64,000 nucleotides of DNA from Lachnospiraceae bacterium (lineage in GTDB: Bacteria > Bacillota > Clostridia > Lachnospirales > Lachnospiraceae), in NCBI GenBank assembly GCA_022647575.1, contig JALCKY010000001.1, positions 1-64,000 on the forward strand, in the 5' to 3' direction. Shown here piece by piece: positions 18,347-27,695 of this stretch. The notes beneath the pieces were generated by a model, which saw nothing but the letters and a program-made list of their open reading frames with translations, did not search any database and was not told where the DNA came from. Position 1 is the stretch's first letter; the number at the start of each line of letters is the position of its first letter. Made by a program: the position numbers and the translations under genes.

Positions 18347-19357
18347 ATGGCTTTATTTGAATCTTATGAAAGACGTGCGGATAATATCACGAAAGTTCTG
18401 AAAGGCTATGGAATTTCTTCCATCGAAGATGCGAAGAAAGTCTGCGACGACGCAGGCATCGATGTCTACCATATGGTAGAGAAGATCCAGCCGATCTGTT
18501 TTGAAAATGCAAAATGGGCTTACACCGTAGGTGCAGCCATCGCCATCAAGAAGAACTGCAGAAAAGCTGCGGATGCCGCGGCAGCCATCGGCGAAGGCCT
18601 TCAGTCCTTCTGCATTGCCGGTTCCGTAGCAGACCAGAGAAAAGTCGGTCTCGGCCACGGCAACCTGGGCAAAATGCTTCTGGAAGAGGATACCGAGTGC
18701 TTCTGCTTCCTGGCAGGACATGAATCATTTGCAGCAGCGGAAGGTGCCATCGGCATCGCCAATAATGCAAACCTCGTCCGCAAGAAACCGCTCCGCGTCA
18801 TCCTGAACGGACTCGGCAAGGATGCGGCAAAGATTATTTCCCGCATCAACGGGTTTACTTTCGTTGAGACCAAGATGGATTACAAGTCCGGAAAAGTCAA
18901 GGAAGTTTCCCGCACGGCTTACTCCAAAGGCCCGCGCGCAAAGGTCAACTGCTACGGCGCCAATGATGTAACAGAAGGCGTTGCCATCATGTGGAAAGAA
19001 AATGTCGATGTCTCCATCACCGGAAACTCCACGAACCCGACCAGGTTCCAGCATCCGGTAGCAGGCACCTACAAGAAGGAACGTCTCGAAGCAGGAAAGA
19101 AGTACTTCTCCGTTGCTTCCGGCGGCGGCACAGGCCGTACCCTTCATCCGGATAACATGGCAGCAGGTCCGGCTTCTTACGGAATGACCGATACCATGGG
19201 CAGAATGCATTCCGACGCACAGTTTGCAGGTTCCTCATCGGTTCCGGCACACGTCGAAATGATGGGTCTCATCGGCATGGGCAACAACCCGATGGTCGGC
19301 GCTACGGTTGCGGTCGCAGTGGCGATCGAGGAAGCAGCCAAAGCTAACAAATTCTGA
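18347..19357 (+). CDS. GGGtGRT-family protein of unknown function
   Basis: A 336-residue protein recognised by its name-giving motif SGGGTGRTLHPDN near residue 260, followed by an Ala/Gly-rich tail with MGNNPMVGATVAVAVAIEEA. I start at ATG 18347 because AAAGGAGG is 8 bases away; ATG 18341 is too close to it. Earlier segments include AYTVGAAIAIKKN and GHGNLGKMLLEEDTECFCFLAG, with two Cys near residue 123. No enzymatic function is established for the family as far as I know. It forms an operon with the NifU-like gene and ends in a strong terminator. Confidence 0.85.
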   Translation: MALFESYERRADNITKVLKGYGISSIEDAKKVCDDAGIDVYHMVEKIQPICFENAKWAYTVGAAIAIKKNCRKAADAAAAIGEGLQSFCIAGSVADQRKVGLGHGNLGKMLLEEDTECFCFLAGHESFAAAEGAIGIANNANLVRKKPLRVILNGLGKDAAKIISRINGFTFVETKMDYKSGKVKEVSRTAYSKGPRAKVNCYGANDVTEGVAIMWKENVDVSITGNSTNPTRFQHPVAGTYKKERLEAGKKYFSVASGGGTGRTLHPDNMAAGPASYGMTDTMGRMHSDAQFAGSSSVPAHVEMMGLIGMGNNPMVGATVAVAVAIEEAAKANKF

Positions 19358-19381
19358 TACAGATTCCTGAATCACGATTTC

Positions 19382-19415
19382 AAAAAGCCTTCGTCTGAAA
19401 AGACGGAGGCTTTTT
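19382..19415 (+). terminator. Intrinsic terminator of the GGGtGRT operon
   Basis: AAAAAGCCTTCGTCT pairs with AGACGGAGGCTTTTT around a GAAA loop and ends in five Ts. It is a textbook hairpin 25 bases after the stop. Confidence 0.9.
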
Positions 19416-19423
19416 CTGAAAAA

Positions 19424-19487
19424 GAACCACGGGGACGGGGGTGGTGGTTCCGTTCCGCAGGAACCACCACCCCCGTCCCCGTGGTTC
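19424..19487. repeat. REP-like palindromic pair, inverted arrangement
   Basis: Two 27-base units (19424-19450 and 19461-19487), each bounded by GAACCAC and GTGGTTC around a GC-rich core containing ACGGGGACGGGG or its complement. They face each other across a 10-base spacer and can form one long hairpin. The same unit recurs near 38628, 48079 and 52733. Confidence 0.9.
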
Positions 19488-19498
19488 TTATCGGAGGA

Positions 19499-19527
19499 TT
19501 GCCTGCCGGAAGAAACAATGCTATAAT
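19499..19527 (+). promoter_or_regulatory. Promoter for ilvB
   Basis: TTGCCT (19499-19504), 17 bases, TATAAT (19522-19527) with an extended TGC. Confidence 0.65.
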
Positions 19528-19565
19528 GTATTTTTCAGGAAACAATCACAGACAGGAGAACAAAT

Positions 19566-21185
19566 ATGACAGGAGCGGAAGCTTTTGCAAAATGCCTCGA
19601 AAAAGAAGGCGTTGAGGTTATTTTCGGATATCCGGGTGCGGTGATCTGCCCGTTTTTTGATGCTGTCCTTGATACGAAAATAAGAACGATCCTGGTCCGG
19701 CAGGAACAGAATGCTGCCCATGAAGCTTCCGGGTATGCACGGATTTCCGGAAAACCCGGCGTCGCCGTTGCAACCTCCGGCCCCGGGGCCATCAACCTGA
19801 TGACAGGGATCGCGACTGCTTTTGCAGATTCGGTTCCTCTTGTCTGCATCACGGGTCAGGTCGATTCCAGCCTGATGGGGACAGACGGATTCCAGGAAGC
19901 TGACGTGGCAGGGGCTGTCGAGTCTTTTGTCAAATACAGCTATATCGTAAGCGATCCAAATGACATCCCGGAAATCGTAAAAGAAGCTTTTTATATTGCT
20001 TCGAGCGGAAGAAAAGGTCCGGTCCTGATCGACCTGCCTTTCAACATGCAGACGAAATCCATTGAAAAGTTTGTCTATCCGGAAGAAGTGAATCTCCGGA
20101 CTTATAAACCGACGGTGACCGGACATTCCGTCCAGATCAAAAAAGTCATCAAGGAGCTGGAAAGTGCCAAAAAGCCTCTGATTCTGGCAGGCGGCGGCGT
20201 CCATCTCTCGGATGCGGTCGGGGATGTGCGCGAATTTGTGGAAAAGAGAAAGATCCCGATCGTTTCCACGATGATGGGACTCGGCGTCATGCCGACCGAA
20301 GATCCGCTTTATTTCGGCATGGTCGGCAACAACGGACAGCAGTGCGCCAATCTTGCCATGAAGGATGCCGACATGATCATCATGGTCGGAGCCCGCGTGG
20401 CAGACCGGACGATCCGTGACCCGAACCTCATTTCGGAAAATAAGATCCTCGTCCACATCGATATCGATCCGGCTGAAATCGGAAAGAATGCCGGGCCCAC
20501 GATTCCGATCGTCGGGGACATCAGTCACATTTTCAGGGAATTCAATAAGGAAAAGCCAATCGGCGACTACAGCGAATGGACGGAACAGCTTGCCGAAAAG
20601 CGGGCGGAAGAGATCCTGCGCCGCATGGAAAGAAAGGCTGCTGAGAAGATTGACCCCAGAAGTTTTATCCGCACCCTGTCTCTTGCCATGAAAGACGATG
20701 CCATTTATGCGGCAGACGTCGGACAGAACCAGCTCTGGTCCTGCGCCAACTACGTCATCCGGAAGGGACGCTTCATGACTTCCGGAGGAATGGGAACCAT
20801 GGGATATGCACTCCCGGCTGCCATCGGCGCAAAGACTGCCCAGCCTTCCAAACAGGTGGTTGCGGTCTGCGGCGACGGAGGCTTCCAGATGAACATGATG
20901 GAACTGGCCACCGCGCAGCAGTATAAAATTCCAGTCAAGCTTGTCGTGCTGAGGAACAATACACTGGGTCTTGTCAGGCAGTATCAGCATACCCATTATC
21001 ACGACCGCTATGCCGTCACGACGCTGGAGGGCGGACCGGACCTGAGCCATCTTGCGGAAGCTTATGATATGGATTATCTGCGGCTGGAAAAGACTGACGA
21101 CACGGACGCAATTCTGGAAAATTTCCTGAAGGATAAGAAATCCGTGATCCTGGAAGTTATCATCGACCCGGATCTGTGGGCATAA
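19566..21185 (+). CDS. ilvB: Acetolactate synthase large subunit
   Basis: Thiamine-diphosphate enzyme that condenses two pyruvates, or pyruvate with 2-ketobutyrate, at the first common step of valine, leucine and isoleucine synthesis. It is 539 residues. The catalytic Glu region is VRQEQNAAHEASGYARISG, the FAD-domain centre is ADMIIMVGARVADRT, and the ThDP-Mg motif runs GDGGFQMNMMELATAQQYKIP with NNTLGLVRQYQ. The C-terminal tail is shorter than in many IlvB proteins. AGGAG precedes the ATG. The regulatory subunit gene begins 11 bases after its stop. Confidence 0.95.
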   Translation: MTGAEAFAKCLEKEGVEVIFGYPGAVICPFFDAVLDTKIRTILVRQEQNAAHEASGYARISGKPGVAVATSGPGAINLMTGIATAFADSVPLVCITGQVDSSLMGTDGFQEADVAGAVESFVKYSYIVSDPNDIPEIVKEAFYIASSGRKGPVLIDLPFNMQTKSIEKFVYPEEVNLRTYKPTVTGHSVQIKKVIKELESAKKPLILAGGGVHLSDAVGDVREFVEKRKIPIVSTMMGLGVMPTEDPLYFGMVGNNGQQCANLAMKDADMIIMVGARVADRTIRDPNLISENKILVHIDIDPAEIGKNAGPTIPIVGDISHIFREFNKEKPIGDYSEWTEQLAEKRAEEILRRMERKAAEKIDPRSFIRTLSLAMKDDAIYAADVGQNQLWSCANYVIRKGRFMTSGGMGTMGYALPAAIGAKTAQPSKQVVAVCGDGGFQMNMMELATAQQYKIPVKLVVLRNNTLGLVRQYQHTHYHDRYAVTTLEGGPDLSHLAEAYDMDYLRLEKTDDTDAILENFLKDKKSVILEVIIDPDLWA

Positions 21186-21196
21186 GGAGGACGAAA

Positions 21197-21679
21197 ATGA
21201 AGAGAATTTATTCGGTACTGGTTGAAAACCGCGCCGGTGTCCTCTGCAAGGTTGCCGGGCTGTTCTGGAGAAGATGCTTCAATATCGATTCCCTGGCCGT
21301 CGGCGAGACGGATGATCCGAAAGTCTCCAACATGATCATCGTCAGTTCCGGAGACGGACGGACGCTGGAACAGATCGAGAAGCAGCTCAATAAAAAACTC
21401 GATGTCGTGAAGGTCAAAACCTTCTCGCAGGAGGATTCCGTTTCCCGCGAACTCATGATGATCAAGGTAAAATATACCCGTGACAACCGCAGGGACATCA
21501 TCGAGAACTGCCAGCTCATGGGAGCCCAGGTCATTGATCTTTCCAAAACCATGATGACGATCCAGATCTGCGATACGCCGGAAAGAGTGCAGATTTTCCT
21601 GAACACGATGAAGAGCATCCGGATTGCGGAAATCACGCGCACCGGCATGCTGGCGCTGACGAAATGCACCGACGGCTGA
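21197..21679 (+). CDS. ilvN: Acetolactate synthase regulatory subunit, copy 1
   Basis: A 160-residue ACT-domain protein that binds the large subunit and gives feedback control, usually by valine. The ACT domain at 1-75 starts MKRIYSVLVENRAGVLCKVAGLF and includes FNIDSLAVGETDD; the C-terminal domain includes VQIFLNTMKSIRIAEITRTG. ATG 21197 has an AGGAGG site. A second, diverged copy follows at 21780 behind its own promoter. Confidence 0.92.
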   Translation: MKRIYSVLVENRAGVLCKVAGLFWRRCFNIDSLAVGETDDPKVSNMIIVSSGDGRTLEQIEKQLNKKLDVVKVKTFSQEDSVSRELMMIKVKYTRDNRRDIIENCQLMGAQVIDLSKTMMTIQICDTPERVQIFLNTMKSIRIAEITRTGMLALTKCTDG

Positions 21680-21684
21680 CAGGA

Positions 21685-21703
21685 TTGTACTTATTTGGTA
21701 CAA
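21685..21703. promoter_or_regulatory. Inverted repeat upstream of the second regulatory subunit
   Basis: TTGTAC and GTACAA flank a 7-base centre (19 bases in all), 9 bases upstream of the -35 box of the next promoter. It could be an operator, but no regulator can be named. Confidence 0.35.
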
Positions 21704-21712
21704 CCGCTTCCA

Positions 21713-21741
21713 TTGACAAAGAAAACCAAGGTTGCTAAAAT
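21713..21741 (+). promoter_or_regulatory. Promoter for ilvH-ilvC
   Basis: A consensus TTGACA (21713-21718), 17 bases, TAAAAT (21736-21741). An AGAAAGGAG site precedes ATG 21780. Confidence 0.75.
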
Positions 21742-21779
21742 ATATGGCAATCTCGACTTAAGAAAGGAGCTTCCGGAAA

Positions 21780-22280
21780 ATGGACCAGATCGTGCTTTCC
21801 ATCCTGGTAGATAACGTGCCGGGCATCCTGACCAGGATTTCCGGTCTTTTCGCCAGACGCGGCTACAATATCGAAAGCATTACGGCCGGCGTCACGGCAG
21901 ATCCGAGAATCACGAGGATCACGATAGTCAGCAGAGGAGATGATCTGGTGCTCCATCAGATCATGGCCCAGCTTGAAAAACAGGTGGACGTCAAGGACAT
22001 CAAAGTCCTCGATCCGAACTATTCGGTCGTCCGGGAACTTCTGCTGGTCAAGGTCATGGCGGATGAAACGAACCGCAGCAAGCTGATTGAGATCGCGAAC
22101 ATTTTCCGCGCCAAGATCGTCGATGTCGAAACAGACTGCATCATCATCGAACTGACGGGAGCTCAGGCGAAGCTGGAAGCATTCCTCGAAATGCTGACGG
22201 GCTACGAGATTGCGGAACTTGCCAGGACGGGACTTGCGGGTCTCTCCAGAGGCACTAAAGACGTGAAATACTTTGATTAA
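21780..22280 (+). CDS. ilvH: Acetolactate synthase regulatory subunit, copy 2
   Basis: A 166-residue second ACT-type small subunit: MDQIVLSILVDNVPGILTRISGLFARRGYNIESITAG, the classic IlvN/IlvH ACT motif, with FEMLTGYEIAELARTGLAGL-like sequence at the C-terminus. It is closer to the textbook IlvH pattern than copy 1. Only one large subunit lies nearby. The two may form alternative holoenzymes with different feedback, or one may be an inactive partner. It is separated from copy 1 by its own promoter and continues into ilvC after 39 bases. The symbol marks the family, not a proven difference from copy 1. Confidence 0.92.
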   Translation: MDQIVLSILVDNVPGILTRISGLFARRGYNIESITAGVTADPRITRITIVSRGDDLVLHQIMAQLEKQVDVKDIKVLDPNYSVVRELLLVKVMADETNRSKLIEIANIFRAKIVDVETDCIIIELTGAQAKLEAFLEMLTGYEIAELARTGLAGLSRGTKDVKYFD

Positions 22281-22319
22281 GTTAACATATCAACCATTCA
22301 CAGAGAGGAAGTAAAAAAA

Positions 22320-23351
22320 ATGGCACAGGAAGCAAAAATCTATTATCAGGAAGACTGCAATATGTCACTGCTGGAAGGTAAGAAAATTGCCATTATCGGT
22401 TACGGCAGCCAGGGACACGCACATGCGCTGAACCTTAAAGATTCCGGGTGTGATGTTATTGTTGGACTCTATGAGGGCTCCAAGTCCTGGAAAAAAGCGG
22501 AAGAGCAGGGTCTGAAAGTCTACACGGCAGCGGAAGCGGCTAAGCAGGCTGACATCATCATGATCCTGATCAACGATGAACTTCAGTCCGCTATGTATAA
22601 GAAGGATATCGCACCGAACCTGAAAGAGGGCGATATGCTGATGTTCGCACACGGATTCAATATCCATTACAAACAGATCATCCCGCCGGCGAATGTCGAT
22701 GTCACGATGATCGCTCCCAAGGGACCGGGCCACACTGTCCGTTCCGAATATCAGGCAGGCAAGGGCGTTCCGATGCTGGTCGCTGTTGAGCAGGATTACA
22801 CCGGCAAGGCTCTGGACCGCGCACTGGCTTATTCCCTGGCTATCGGCGGAGCACGTGCAGGCGTCCTTGAGACAACGTTCCGTACCGAGACAGAAACAGA
22901 CCTCTTCGGCGAGCAGGCTGTCCTCTGCGGCGGTGTCTGCAAACTGATGCAGACAGGCTTCGAAGTTCTCTGCGAAGCAGGATACGATCCGAGAAACGCT
23001 TATTTCGAATGCATCCATGAAATGAAGCTGATCGTTGACCTGATCTATCAGTCAGGCTTTGCAGGCATGAGATATTCCATTTCCAACACGGCTGAGTACG
23101 GCGATTATATTACTGGCCCGAAGATCATTACTCCGGAGACGAAGCAGGCTATGAAGAAAGTCCTTTCGGATATCCAGGACGGCACATTTGCACATGACTT
23201 CCTGACCGATATGAGCGCAGAAGGCGGACAGCAGGTTCACTTCAAGATGATGAGACAGAGAGCAGCAGAGCATCCGTCAGAAGTTGTCGGCGCTGAGATC
23301 CGCAAGCTTTACAGCTGGAACAAAGAAGAGGATAAGCTGATCAACAACTGA
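22320..23351 (+). CDS. ilvC: Ketol-acid reductoisomerase, class I
   Basis: Second branched-chain step: isomerises and reduces acetolactate to dihydroxyisovalerate. It is 343 residues, the short class I form with a single knotted C-terminal domain. [17 protein letters not shown] binds the nucleotide; Mg ligands lie in [15 protein letters not shown] and [13 protein letters not shown]. The cofactor loop reads GLYEGSKSW (50-57), with Tyr-Glu where an Arg often contacts the NADPH phosphate, while Ser54 and Ser56 are kept. Co-transcribed with copy 2 of the regulatory subunit. A DUF4190 gene follows 30 bases later. Confidence 0.95.
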   Translation: MAQEAKIYYQEDCNMSLLEGKKIAIIGYGSQGHAHALNLKDSGCDVIVGLYEGSKSWKKAEEQGLKVYTAAEAAKQADIIMILINDELQSAMYKKDIAPNLKEGDMLMFAHGFNIHYKQIIPPANVDVTMIAPKGPGHTVRSEYQAGKGVPMLVAVEQDYTGKALDRALAYSLAIGGARAGVLETTFRTETETDLFGEQAVLCGGVCKLMQTGFEVLCEAGYDPRNAYFECIHEMKLIVDLIYQSGFAGMRYSISNTAEYGDYITGPKIITPETKQAMKKVLSDIQDGTFAHDFLTDMSAEGGQQVHFKMMRQRAAEHPSEVVGAEIRKLYSWNKEEDKLINN

Positions 23352-23380
23352 TTCTTTCTTTCCAAAAAGGAGGTACTCAC

Positions 23381-24085
23381 ATGGCAGACAATGAATTTCC
23401 GCAGGGAACCCAGCAGAATGCAGATTCATCCGTTCAGCCGGGAACGCAGCCGAACGTACAGCCGACTGCACAGCCGAACGTGCAGTCAAATGCACAGACG
23501 GGCTTTCAGCAGAATGCTGCACAGAATTTTCAGCAGGGCGCAGCTCCGAACCCGCAGCAGGGTGCCCAGCAGGCGAATCCTTTTGAAAACAGGCAGCAGG
23601 GTCCTTACTATCAGGGCAGTGCCTATCAGAACCCGAACGTCAACAATTATCAGTCGGGACATCATGATGACAGCGCAGCACAGACGGGCTATCAGCAGCA
23701 GAGAGCCGCTTACGGATACAATCCCGACAACGGACAGACCGGCAAAGGCCCCAGCCAGACGCTTGCGATTATCGGCATGATTACCGGTATCTGCTCCATT
23801 CTTTTCTGCTGTGTTGCACCGCTGGCAATCATTCTCGGCATTGCTGCACTTATCTGCTCCATTTTTGCCATGAAGAAAGGCCAGAATAAGGGCATGTGGC
23901 TGACAGGCATCATTACCGGTGCCATCGGTCTTCTGATTTCTCTTATTGTGCTGATACTGGTCATTGTGGTAATCGGCGATGCCGGTTCCGGACTCATGGG
24001 CTTGATCAGGCATTACATGAACGGCGGCGGAAGCACGATTCCGGACGGAGACCTGAGCAACATTATTCAGCAGTTTACAAAGTAA
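23381..24085 (+). CDS. DUF4190 membrane protein with Gln/Asn-rich N-terminus
   Basis: A 234-residue protein. The first 125 residues are low complexity, rich in Gln, Asn, Ala and Pro, with repeated QPNVQ/QQNA/QQG units. They are followed by two transmembrane helices (about 127-165 and 175-205) around [17 protein letters not shown], the DUF4190 pattern, and a short outside tail. The disordered N-terminus probably faces the cytoplasm. Function is unknown. AAAAGGAGG precedes the ATG. It lies between ilvC and leuC, but nothing in it suggests a role in amino acid synthesis. Confidence 0.8.
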   Translation: MADNEFPQGTQQNADSSVQPGTQPNVQPTAQPNVQSNAQTGFQQNAAQNFQQGAAPNPQQGAQQANPFENRQQGPYYQGSAYQNPNVNNYQSGHHDDSAAQTGYQQQRAAYGYNPDNGQTGKGPSQTLAIIGMITGICSILFCCVAPLAIILGIAALICSIFAMKKGQNKGMWLTGIITGAIGLLISLIVLILVIVVIGDAGSGLMGLIRHYMNGGGSTIPDGDLSNIIQQFTK

Positions 24086-24106
24086 AATAACAAAAGAAGC
24101 AGAAAG

Positions 24107-24134
24107 GGGACGGACGTCTGTCCGCCCTCTTTTT
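24107..24134 (+). terminator. Probable terminator after the DUF4190 gene
   Basis: GGG(A)CGGAC pairs with GTCCGCCC across a short loop with one bulged A, then CTCTTTTT. It lies 21 bases after the stop and just ahead of leuC. Confidence 0.6.
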
Positions 24135-24149
24135 ACAGGGAGAACAAGC

Positions 24150-25415
24150 ATGGGAATGACAATGTCTCAGAAAATACTGGCGGATCATGCCGGTGCCGCT
24201 TCCGTTAAGGCCGGAGAACTGATTGAAGCAGATCTTGACCTGGTTCTGGGAAACGACATCACTTCGCCGGTTGCGATTCACGAAATGGACAGGATGAAGA
24301 ACCGCAGGATTTTCAGTCAGGATAAGATTGCCCTTGTCATGGATCACTTTATCCCGAATAAGGACATCAAATCGGCGGAGCACTGCAAATGCGTAAGGAA
24401 TTTTGCATCGGAATTCGGAATCACGAATTATTTCGATGTCGGTCAGATGGGAATTGAGCATGCACTGCTTCCGGAAAAAGGACTGGTCGTGGCAGGAAAC
24501 CTCTGCATAGGGGCAGACAGCCATACCTGCACTTACGGAGCACTGGGTGCATTTTCCACAGGCGTCGGCTCGACCGATATGGCTGCCGGAATGGCTTCCG
24601 GAAAAGCCTGGTTCAAGGTCCCGTCCGCCATCCGGGTATTGGTAACAGGAAAAAAGAGAAAATACGTGACCGGCAAGGACCTGATCCTGCATCTCATCGG
24701 AGAGATCGGCGTCGACGGAGCCCTTTACCAGTCGCTGGAATTTACCGGTGACGGAATTGCCGATCTTTCGATGGACGACCGCTTCACGATCGCAAACATG
24801 GCCATTGAGGCCGGCGCAAAAAACGGAATTTTCCCGGTGGATGAACAGACGCTGGCTTATATGAAGGAGCATGCCTCCACCTGCGGAAAGACCTACGAAG
24901 CCGATCCGGATGCCGAGTATACCCGTACGGTGACAATCGATCTGGCTCAGCTCGAACCGACGGTCAGCTTCCCGCACCTTCCGTCGAATGCCAGAAAAAT
25001 ATCCGAAATCACGGAAGCGATTCCGATGGACCAGGCAGTGATCGGTTCCTGCACCAACGGACGGATCAGCGACCTTCGTGCCGCTGCCGAAATCCTGAAA
25101 GGACGCCATGTCAAAAAGGGACTTCGCTGCATCGTGATTCCGGCAACGCAGGACATTTATCTTCAGGCAATGGAAGAGGGGCTTCTGAAAATCTTCATCG
25201 AAGCGGGCGCTGTCGTTTCCACCCCGACATGCGGACCCTGCCTGGGCGGATATATGGGAATCCTTGCTGCCGGAGAGAGATGCATTTCCACGACGAACCG
25301 CAATTTCATCGGCAGGATGGGTGATGTGACATCGGAAGTCTATCTGGCCAGTCCCTATGTGGCGGCGGCATCCGCAGTCACAGGGAAAATTTCTTCACCG
25401 GAGGAACTGCAATGA
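24150..25415 (+). CDS. leuC: 3-isopropylmalate dehydratase large subunit
   Basis: Aconitase-family [4Fe-4S] enzyme that interconverts 2- and 3-isopropylmalate in leucine synthesis. The 421-residue length fits the shorter LeuC/HacA-like type. Cluster ligands are in [15 protein letters not shown] and [14 protein letters not shown]; the substrate loop [21 protein letters not shown] is complete. GGGAGAACAAG precedes the ATG. It shares ATGA with leuD. leuB is not in the window; leuA is 3 kb downstream as a separate unit. Confidence 0.95.
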   Translation: MGMTMSQKILADHAGAASVKAGELIEADLDLVLGNDITSPVAIHEMDRMKNRRIFSQDKIALVMDHFIPNKDIKSAEHCKCVRNFASEFGITNYFDVGQMGIEHALLPEKGLVVAGNLCIGADSHTCTYGALGAFSTGVGSTDMAAGMASGKAWFKVPSAIRVLVTGKKRKYVTGKDLILHLIGEIGVDGALYQSLEFTGDGIADLSMDDRFTIANMAIEAGAKNGIFPVDEQTLAYMKEHASTCGKTYEADPDAEYTRTVTIDLAQLEPTVSFPHLPSNARKISEITEAIPMDQAVIGSCTNGRISDLRAAAEILKGRHVKKGLRCIVIPATQDIYLQAMEEGLLKIFIEAGAVVSTPTCGPCLGGYMGILAAGERCISTTNRNFIGRMGDVTSEVYLASPYVAAASAVTGKISSPEELQ

Positions 25416-25900
25416 ACGCACAGGGAAAAGTATTCAAATACGGCGACAACATTGATACGGATGTCATCATTCCGGCACGCTACCTGAATTCGTCCGATCC
25501 GGCGGAGCTGGCGACGCACTGCATGGAAGATATCGACAAGACCTTCACGGAGAGGGTGCATCAGGGCGACATCATCGTCGGCCTCAAGAATTTCGGATGC
25601 GGATCTTCCAGAGAGCATGCACCGATCGCCATCAAGGCAGCCGGAGTTTCCTGTGTGATTGCGGAAACCTTCGCCAGGATTTTCTTCCGCAATTCCATCA
25701 ACATCGGCCTTCCGATTCTGGAATGTCCGGAAGCGGCAGCGGAGATTCAGGACGGTGACACCGTCTGTGTGGATTTCAGCACGGGAGTGATTCGGGATCT
25801 GACACAGAATAAGGAATACAAGGCACAGCCGTTCCCGCCGTTCATGCAGAAGATCATTTCCGCTGGCGGATTGATAAATTATGTAAACCAAAATGAATGA
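25412..25900 (+). CDS. leuD: 3-isopropylmalate dehydratase small subunit
   Basis: Swivel-domain partner of LeuC, 162 residues. It begins with [21 protein letters not shown] and contains the substrate-recognition motif [19 protein letters not shown]. The length matches the short LeuD type that pairs with 420-residue LeuC. Start and leuC stop overlap by 4 bases. A strong terminator follows. Confidence 0.95.
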   Translation: MNAQGKVFKYGDNIDTDVIIPARYLNSSDPAELATHCMEDIDKTFTERVHQGDIIVGLKNFGCGSSREHAPIAIKAAGVSCVIAETFARIFFRNSINIGLPILECPEAAAEIQDGDTVCVDFSTGVIRDLTQNKEYKAQPFPPFMQKIISAGGLINYVNQNE

Positions 25901-25905
25901 TCAGG

Positions 25906-25933
25906 AAAGGCCGGACGAAAATCCGGCCTTTTT
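25906..25933 (+). terminator. Intrinsic terminator of leuCD
   Basis: AAAGGCCGGA pairs with TCCGGCCTTT around a short A-rich loop, with a T run at the end, 6 bases after the leuD stop. Confidence 0.9.
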
Positions 25934-25937
25934 CATA

Positions 25938-25966
25938 TTGCCTATAAAACGGAAATAGCGTATAAT
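25938..25966 (+). promoter_or_regulatory. Promoter for tRNA-Pro
   Basis: TTGCCT (25938-25943), 17 bases, TATAAT (25961-25966). The tRNA begins 12 bases after the -10 box. Confidence 0.65.
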
Positions 25967-25977
25967 AACATTTCGCA

Positions 25978-26051
25978 CGGGGTATGGCGTAGCTTGGTAG
26001 CGCGCACGGCTGGGGGCCGTGAGGTCGCGAGTTCAAATCTCGCTGCCCCGA
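25978..26051 (+). tRNA. tRNA-Pro (anticodon GGG)
   Basis: A 74-base cloverleaf. The acceptor arm CGGGGTA pairs with TGCCCCG (one G-T wobble). The anticodon stem CACGG/CCGTG holds the loop CTGGGGG, giving anticodon GGG for codons CCC and CCU. The T loop is GTTCAAATC. The discriminator base is A and no CCA is encoded. A T run follows directly. Confidence 0.93.
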
Positions 26052-26129
26052 TTTTTTTATGCATTTCCCACACCGGAGGGAACGCGGTCATCCTGCATCC
26101 GTTCCGGGGAAAGAAACTCTCAAAGATTC

Positions 26130-27565
26130 ATGAAGCAGTCATCTGATTCCTCACAAAAATTCGATTGGAAATATTTCCTGAGTCACATCGCCGTCATTGC
26201 CATCCCGGTCGCCCTGCAGAATCTGCTGTCGACGACGGGGAGCATGGTCGATACGATGATGCTCGGTTCGCTTGGAGAAAAGACGGTGGGTGCCGTCGGA
26301 CTCTGCGCACAGTTCTCCACACTGATATTCAGCTGCTACTGGGGGTTTGTGGGCGGCGGCATGCTGTTCATGTCGCAGTTCTGGGGAGCCCGTGACGATG
26401 ACGGAATCCGGAGAGCCTACGGCATGACCATGACCTTTATGATGGCAGTTGCCCTGGTTTTTACCGTACTGACGCTCAGCGCTCCCGAATTCATCATGCG
26501 CGTCTATACGAACAATACGGAAATCCAGGCCATCGGCATCAGCTACCTGAAGATTGTTGCCTGGGCTTATCCGATGCAGATTCTGGCCATGGCGATGAGC
26601 GCCATGCTGAGATCGGTCGAACAGGTCCGGGTTCCGCTTTACGGCGGAATCGCAGGTGTCGTCACCAACTGCTTCTTCAATTACTGCTTCATTTTCGGGA
26701 ACTTCGGCTTTCCGAGAATGGAGCGCCCGGCGCGGCAGTCGGAACGGTCATTTCCGCTTTCGTCAATGTCCTGATCATCAGCATCTTTGCCCTTAAGGAC
26801 CGTCTGCCCTATGTCCTGGAATTTTCCAGACTCTTCCGTTGGAACAAAGGATTCATCAAAACCTATTTCAGAAAATGTTTCCCGATCATGTGCGACGAAA
26901 TTGCCATGGGCATTGCCAACATGATGATCAATATCGTACTGGGAAGGCAGAGTTCGGAAGCCATCGCTGCAGTTGCCGTTTTCAGGACTCTGGAGGGTGT
27001 GGTCATTTCCTTCTTCAGCGGCTTCAGCAATGCTTCTTCGATTCTTGTCGGAACAAAAGTGGGAGAGGGAAATCACGAAGCTGCCTATCAGAGGGCTATC
27101 CGTCTCGTCTATCTGTGCAGCGGATTCATCGGACTTTCCTGCCTCGGACTTTTTGCTCTGCACGGCGTTCTGTTTACGGCGATGGGACTTTCGGGCGTCT
27201 CTTTTGAAATCTGCACCGGGATGCTGCTGATCTACAGCGCGGCGGCTCTCCTGCGGATGGGCAACTGGACGCAGAACGACACTTTCCGTGCAGCCGGAGA
27301 TCCGATCTTCGGAACGGTGCTGGAAATCGTCTTCATGTTTACCCTGGTGATTCCGCTGGTTTATATCGGGAACTTTGCCCTGCATCTTCCGTTCCTGATG
27401 GTATTTGCCTTCTGTTTTGCCGATGAACCGATCCGCTATATCCTGATGCAGCGCCATCTCTATTCCGGGAAATGGATCAAGCCGGTTTCTGTTCCGGGCA
27501 GGGAAGCACTTCCCGTGTTTCAGGAAGCGCATCATATCACAGCGAAGAAAAATCAGACTGTCTGA
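26130..27565 (+). pseudogene. MATE-family efflux transporter, one frameshift
   Basis: Polytopic multidrug and toxin extrusion protein, about 478 residues when joined, with about 12 hydrophobic segments in two related halves. The first half contains IAIPVALQNLLSTTGSMVDT and MLFMSQFWGARDD, typical of the DinF/NorM superfamily. At about 26720 the frame is lost: AGAATGGAGCG lacks one G. Restoring it gives GFPRMGAPGAAVGTVISAF, and sequence in the new frame runs to 27565, including CDEIAMGIANMM and GNWTQNDTFRAAGDP. MATE proteins export cationic compounds in exchange for Na+ or H+; the substrate is not predictable. It is broken as written but otherwise intact. Confidence 0.87.
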
Positions 27566-27572
27566 TCGGCTG

Positions 27573-27629
27573 CAGTGTCAGACGGATTATTCAGTGACAG
27601 ACGGATTTTGCAGTAACTGACGGATATTG
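27573..27629. repeat. Three exact-period 19-bp tandem repeats
   Basis: Units at 27573-27591, 27592-27610 and 27611-27629 share CAGT, GACGGAT and flanking positions, 16 of 19 matching between neighbours. They end 16 bases before the -35 box of the leuA promoter, where an operator or enhancer-like site would sit. Confidence 0.8.
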
Positions 27630-27644
27630 ACTTTACAGCCGGGG

Positions 27645-27673
27645 TTGACATTTCAGACATCATTTGGTAAAGT
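27645..27673 (+). promoter_or_regulatory. Promoter for the T-box/leuA transcript
   Basis: A perfect TTGACA (27645-27650), 17 bases, TAAAGT (27668-27673). Transcription should begin near 27680, just ahead of the T-box stem I. Confidence 0.7.
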
Positions 27674-27695
27674 AATCCATAACTTCATAAAAAAA

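Noticed and set aside
27554-27572. A fourth copy of the 19-bp tandem repeat
   Set aside because: Only the first three bases match; the array has three units.
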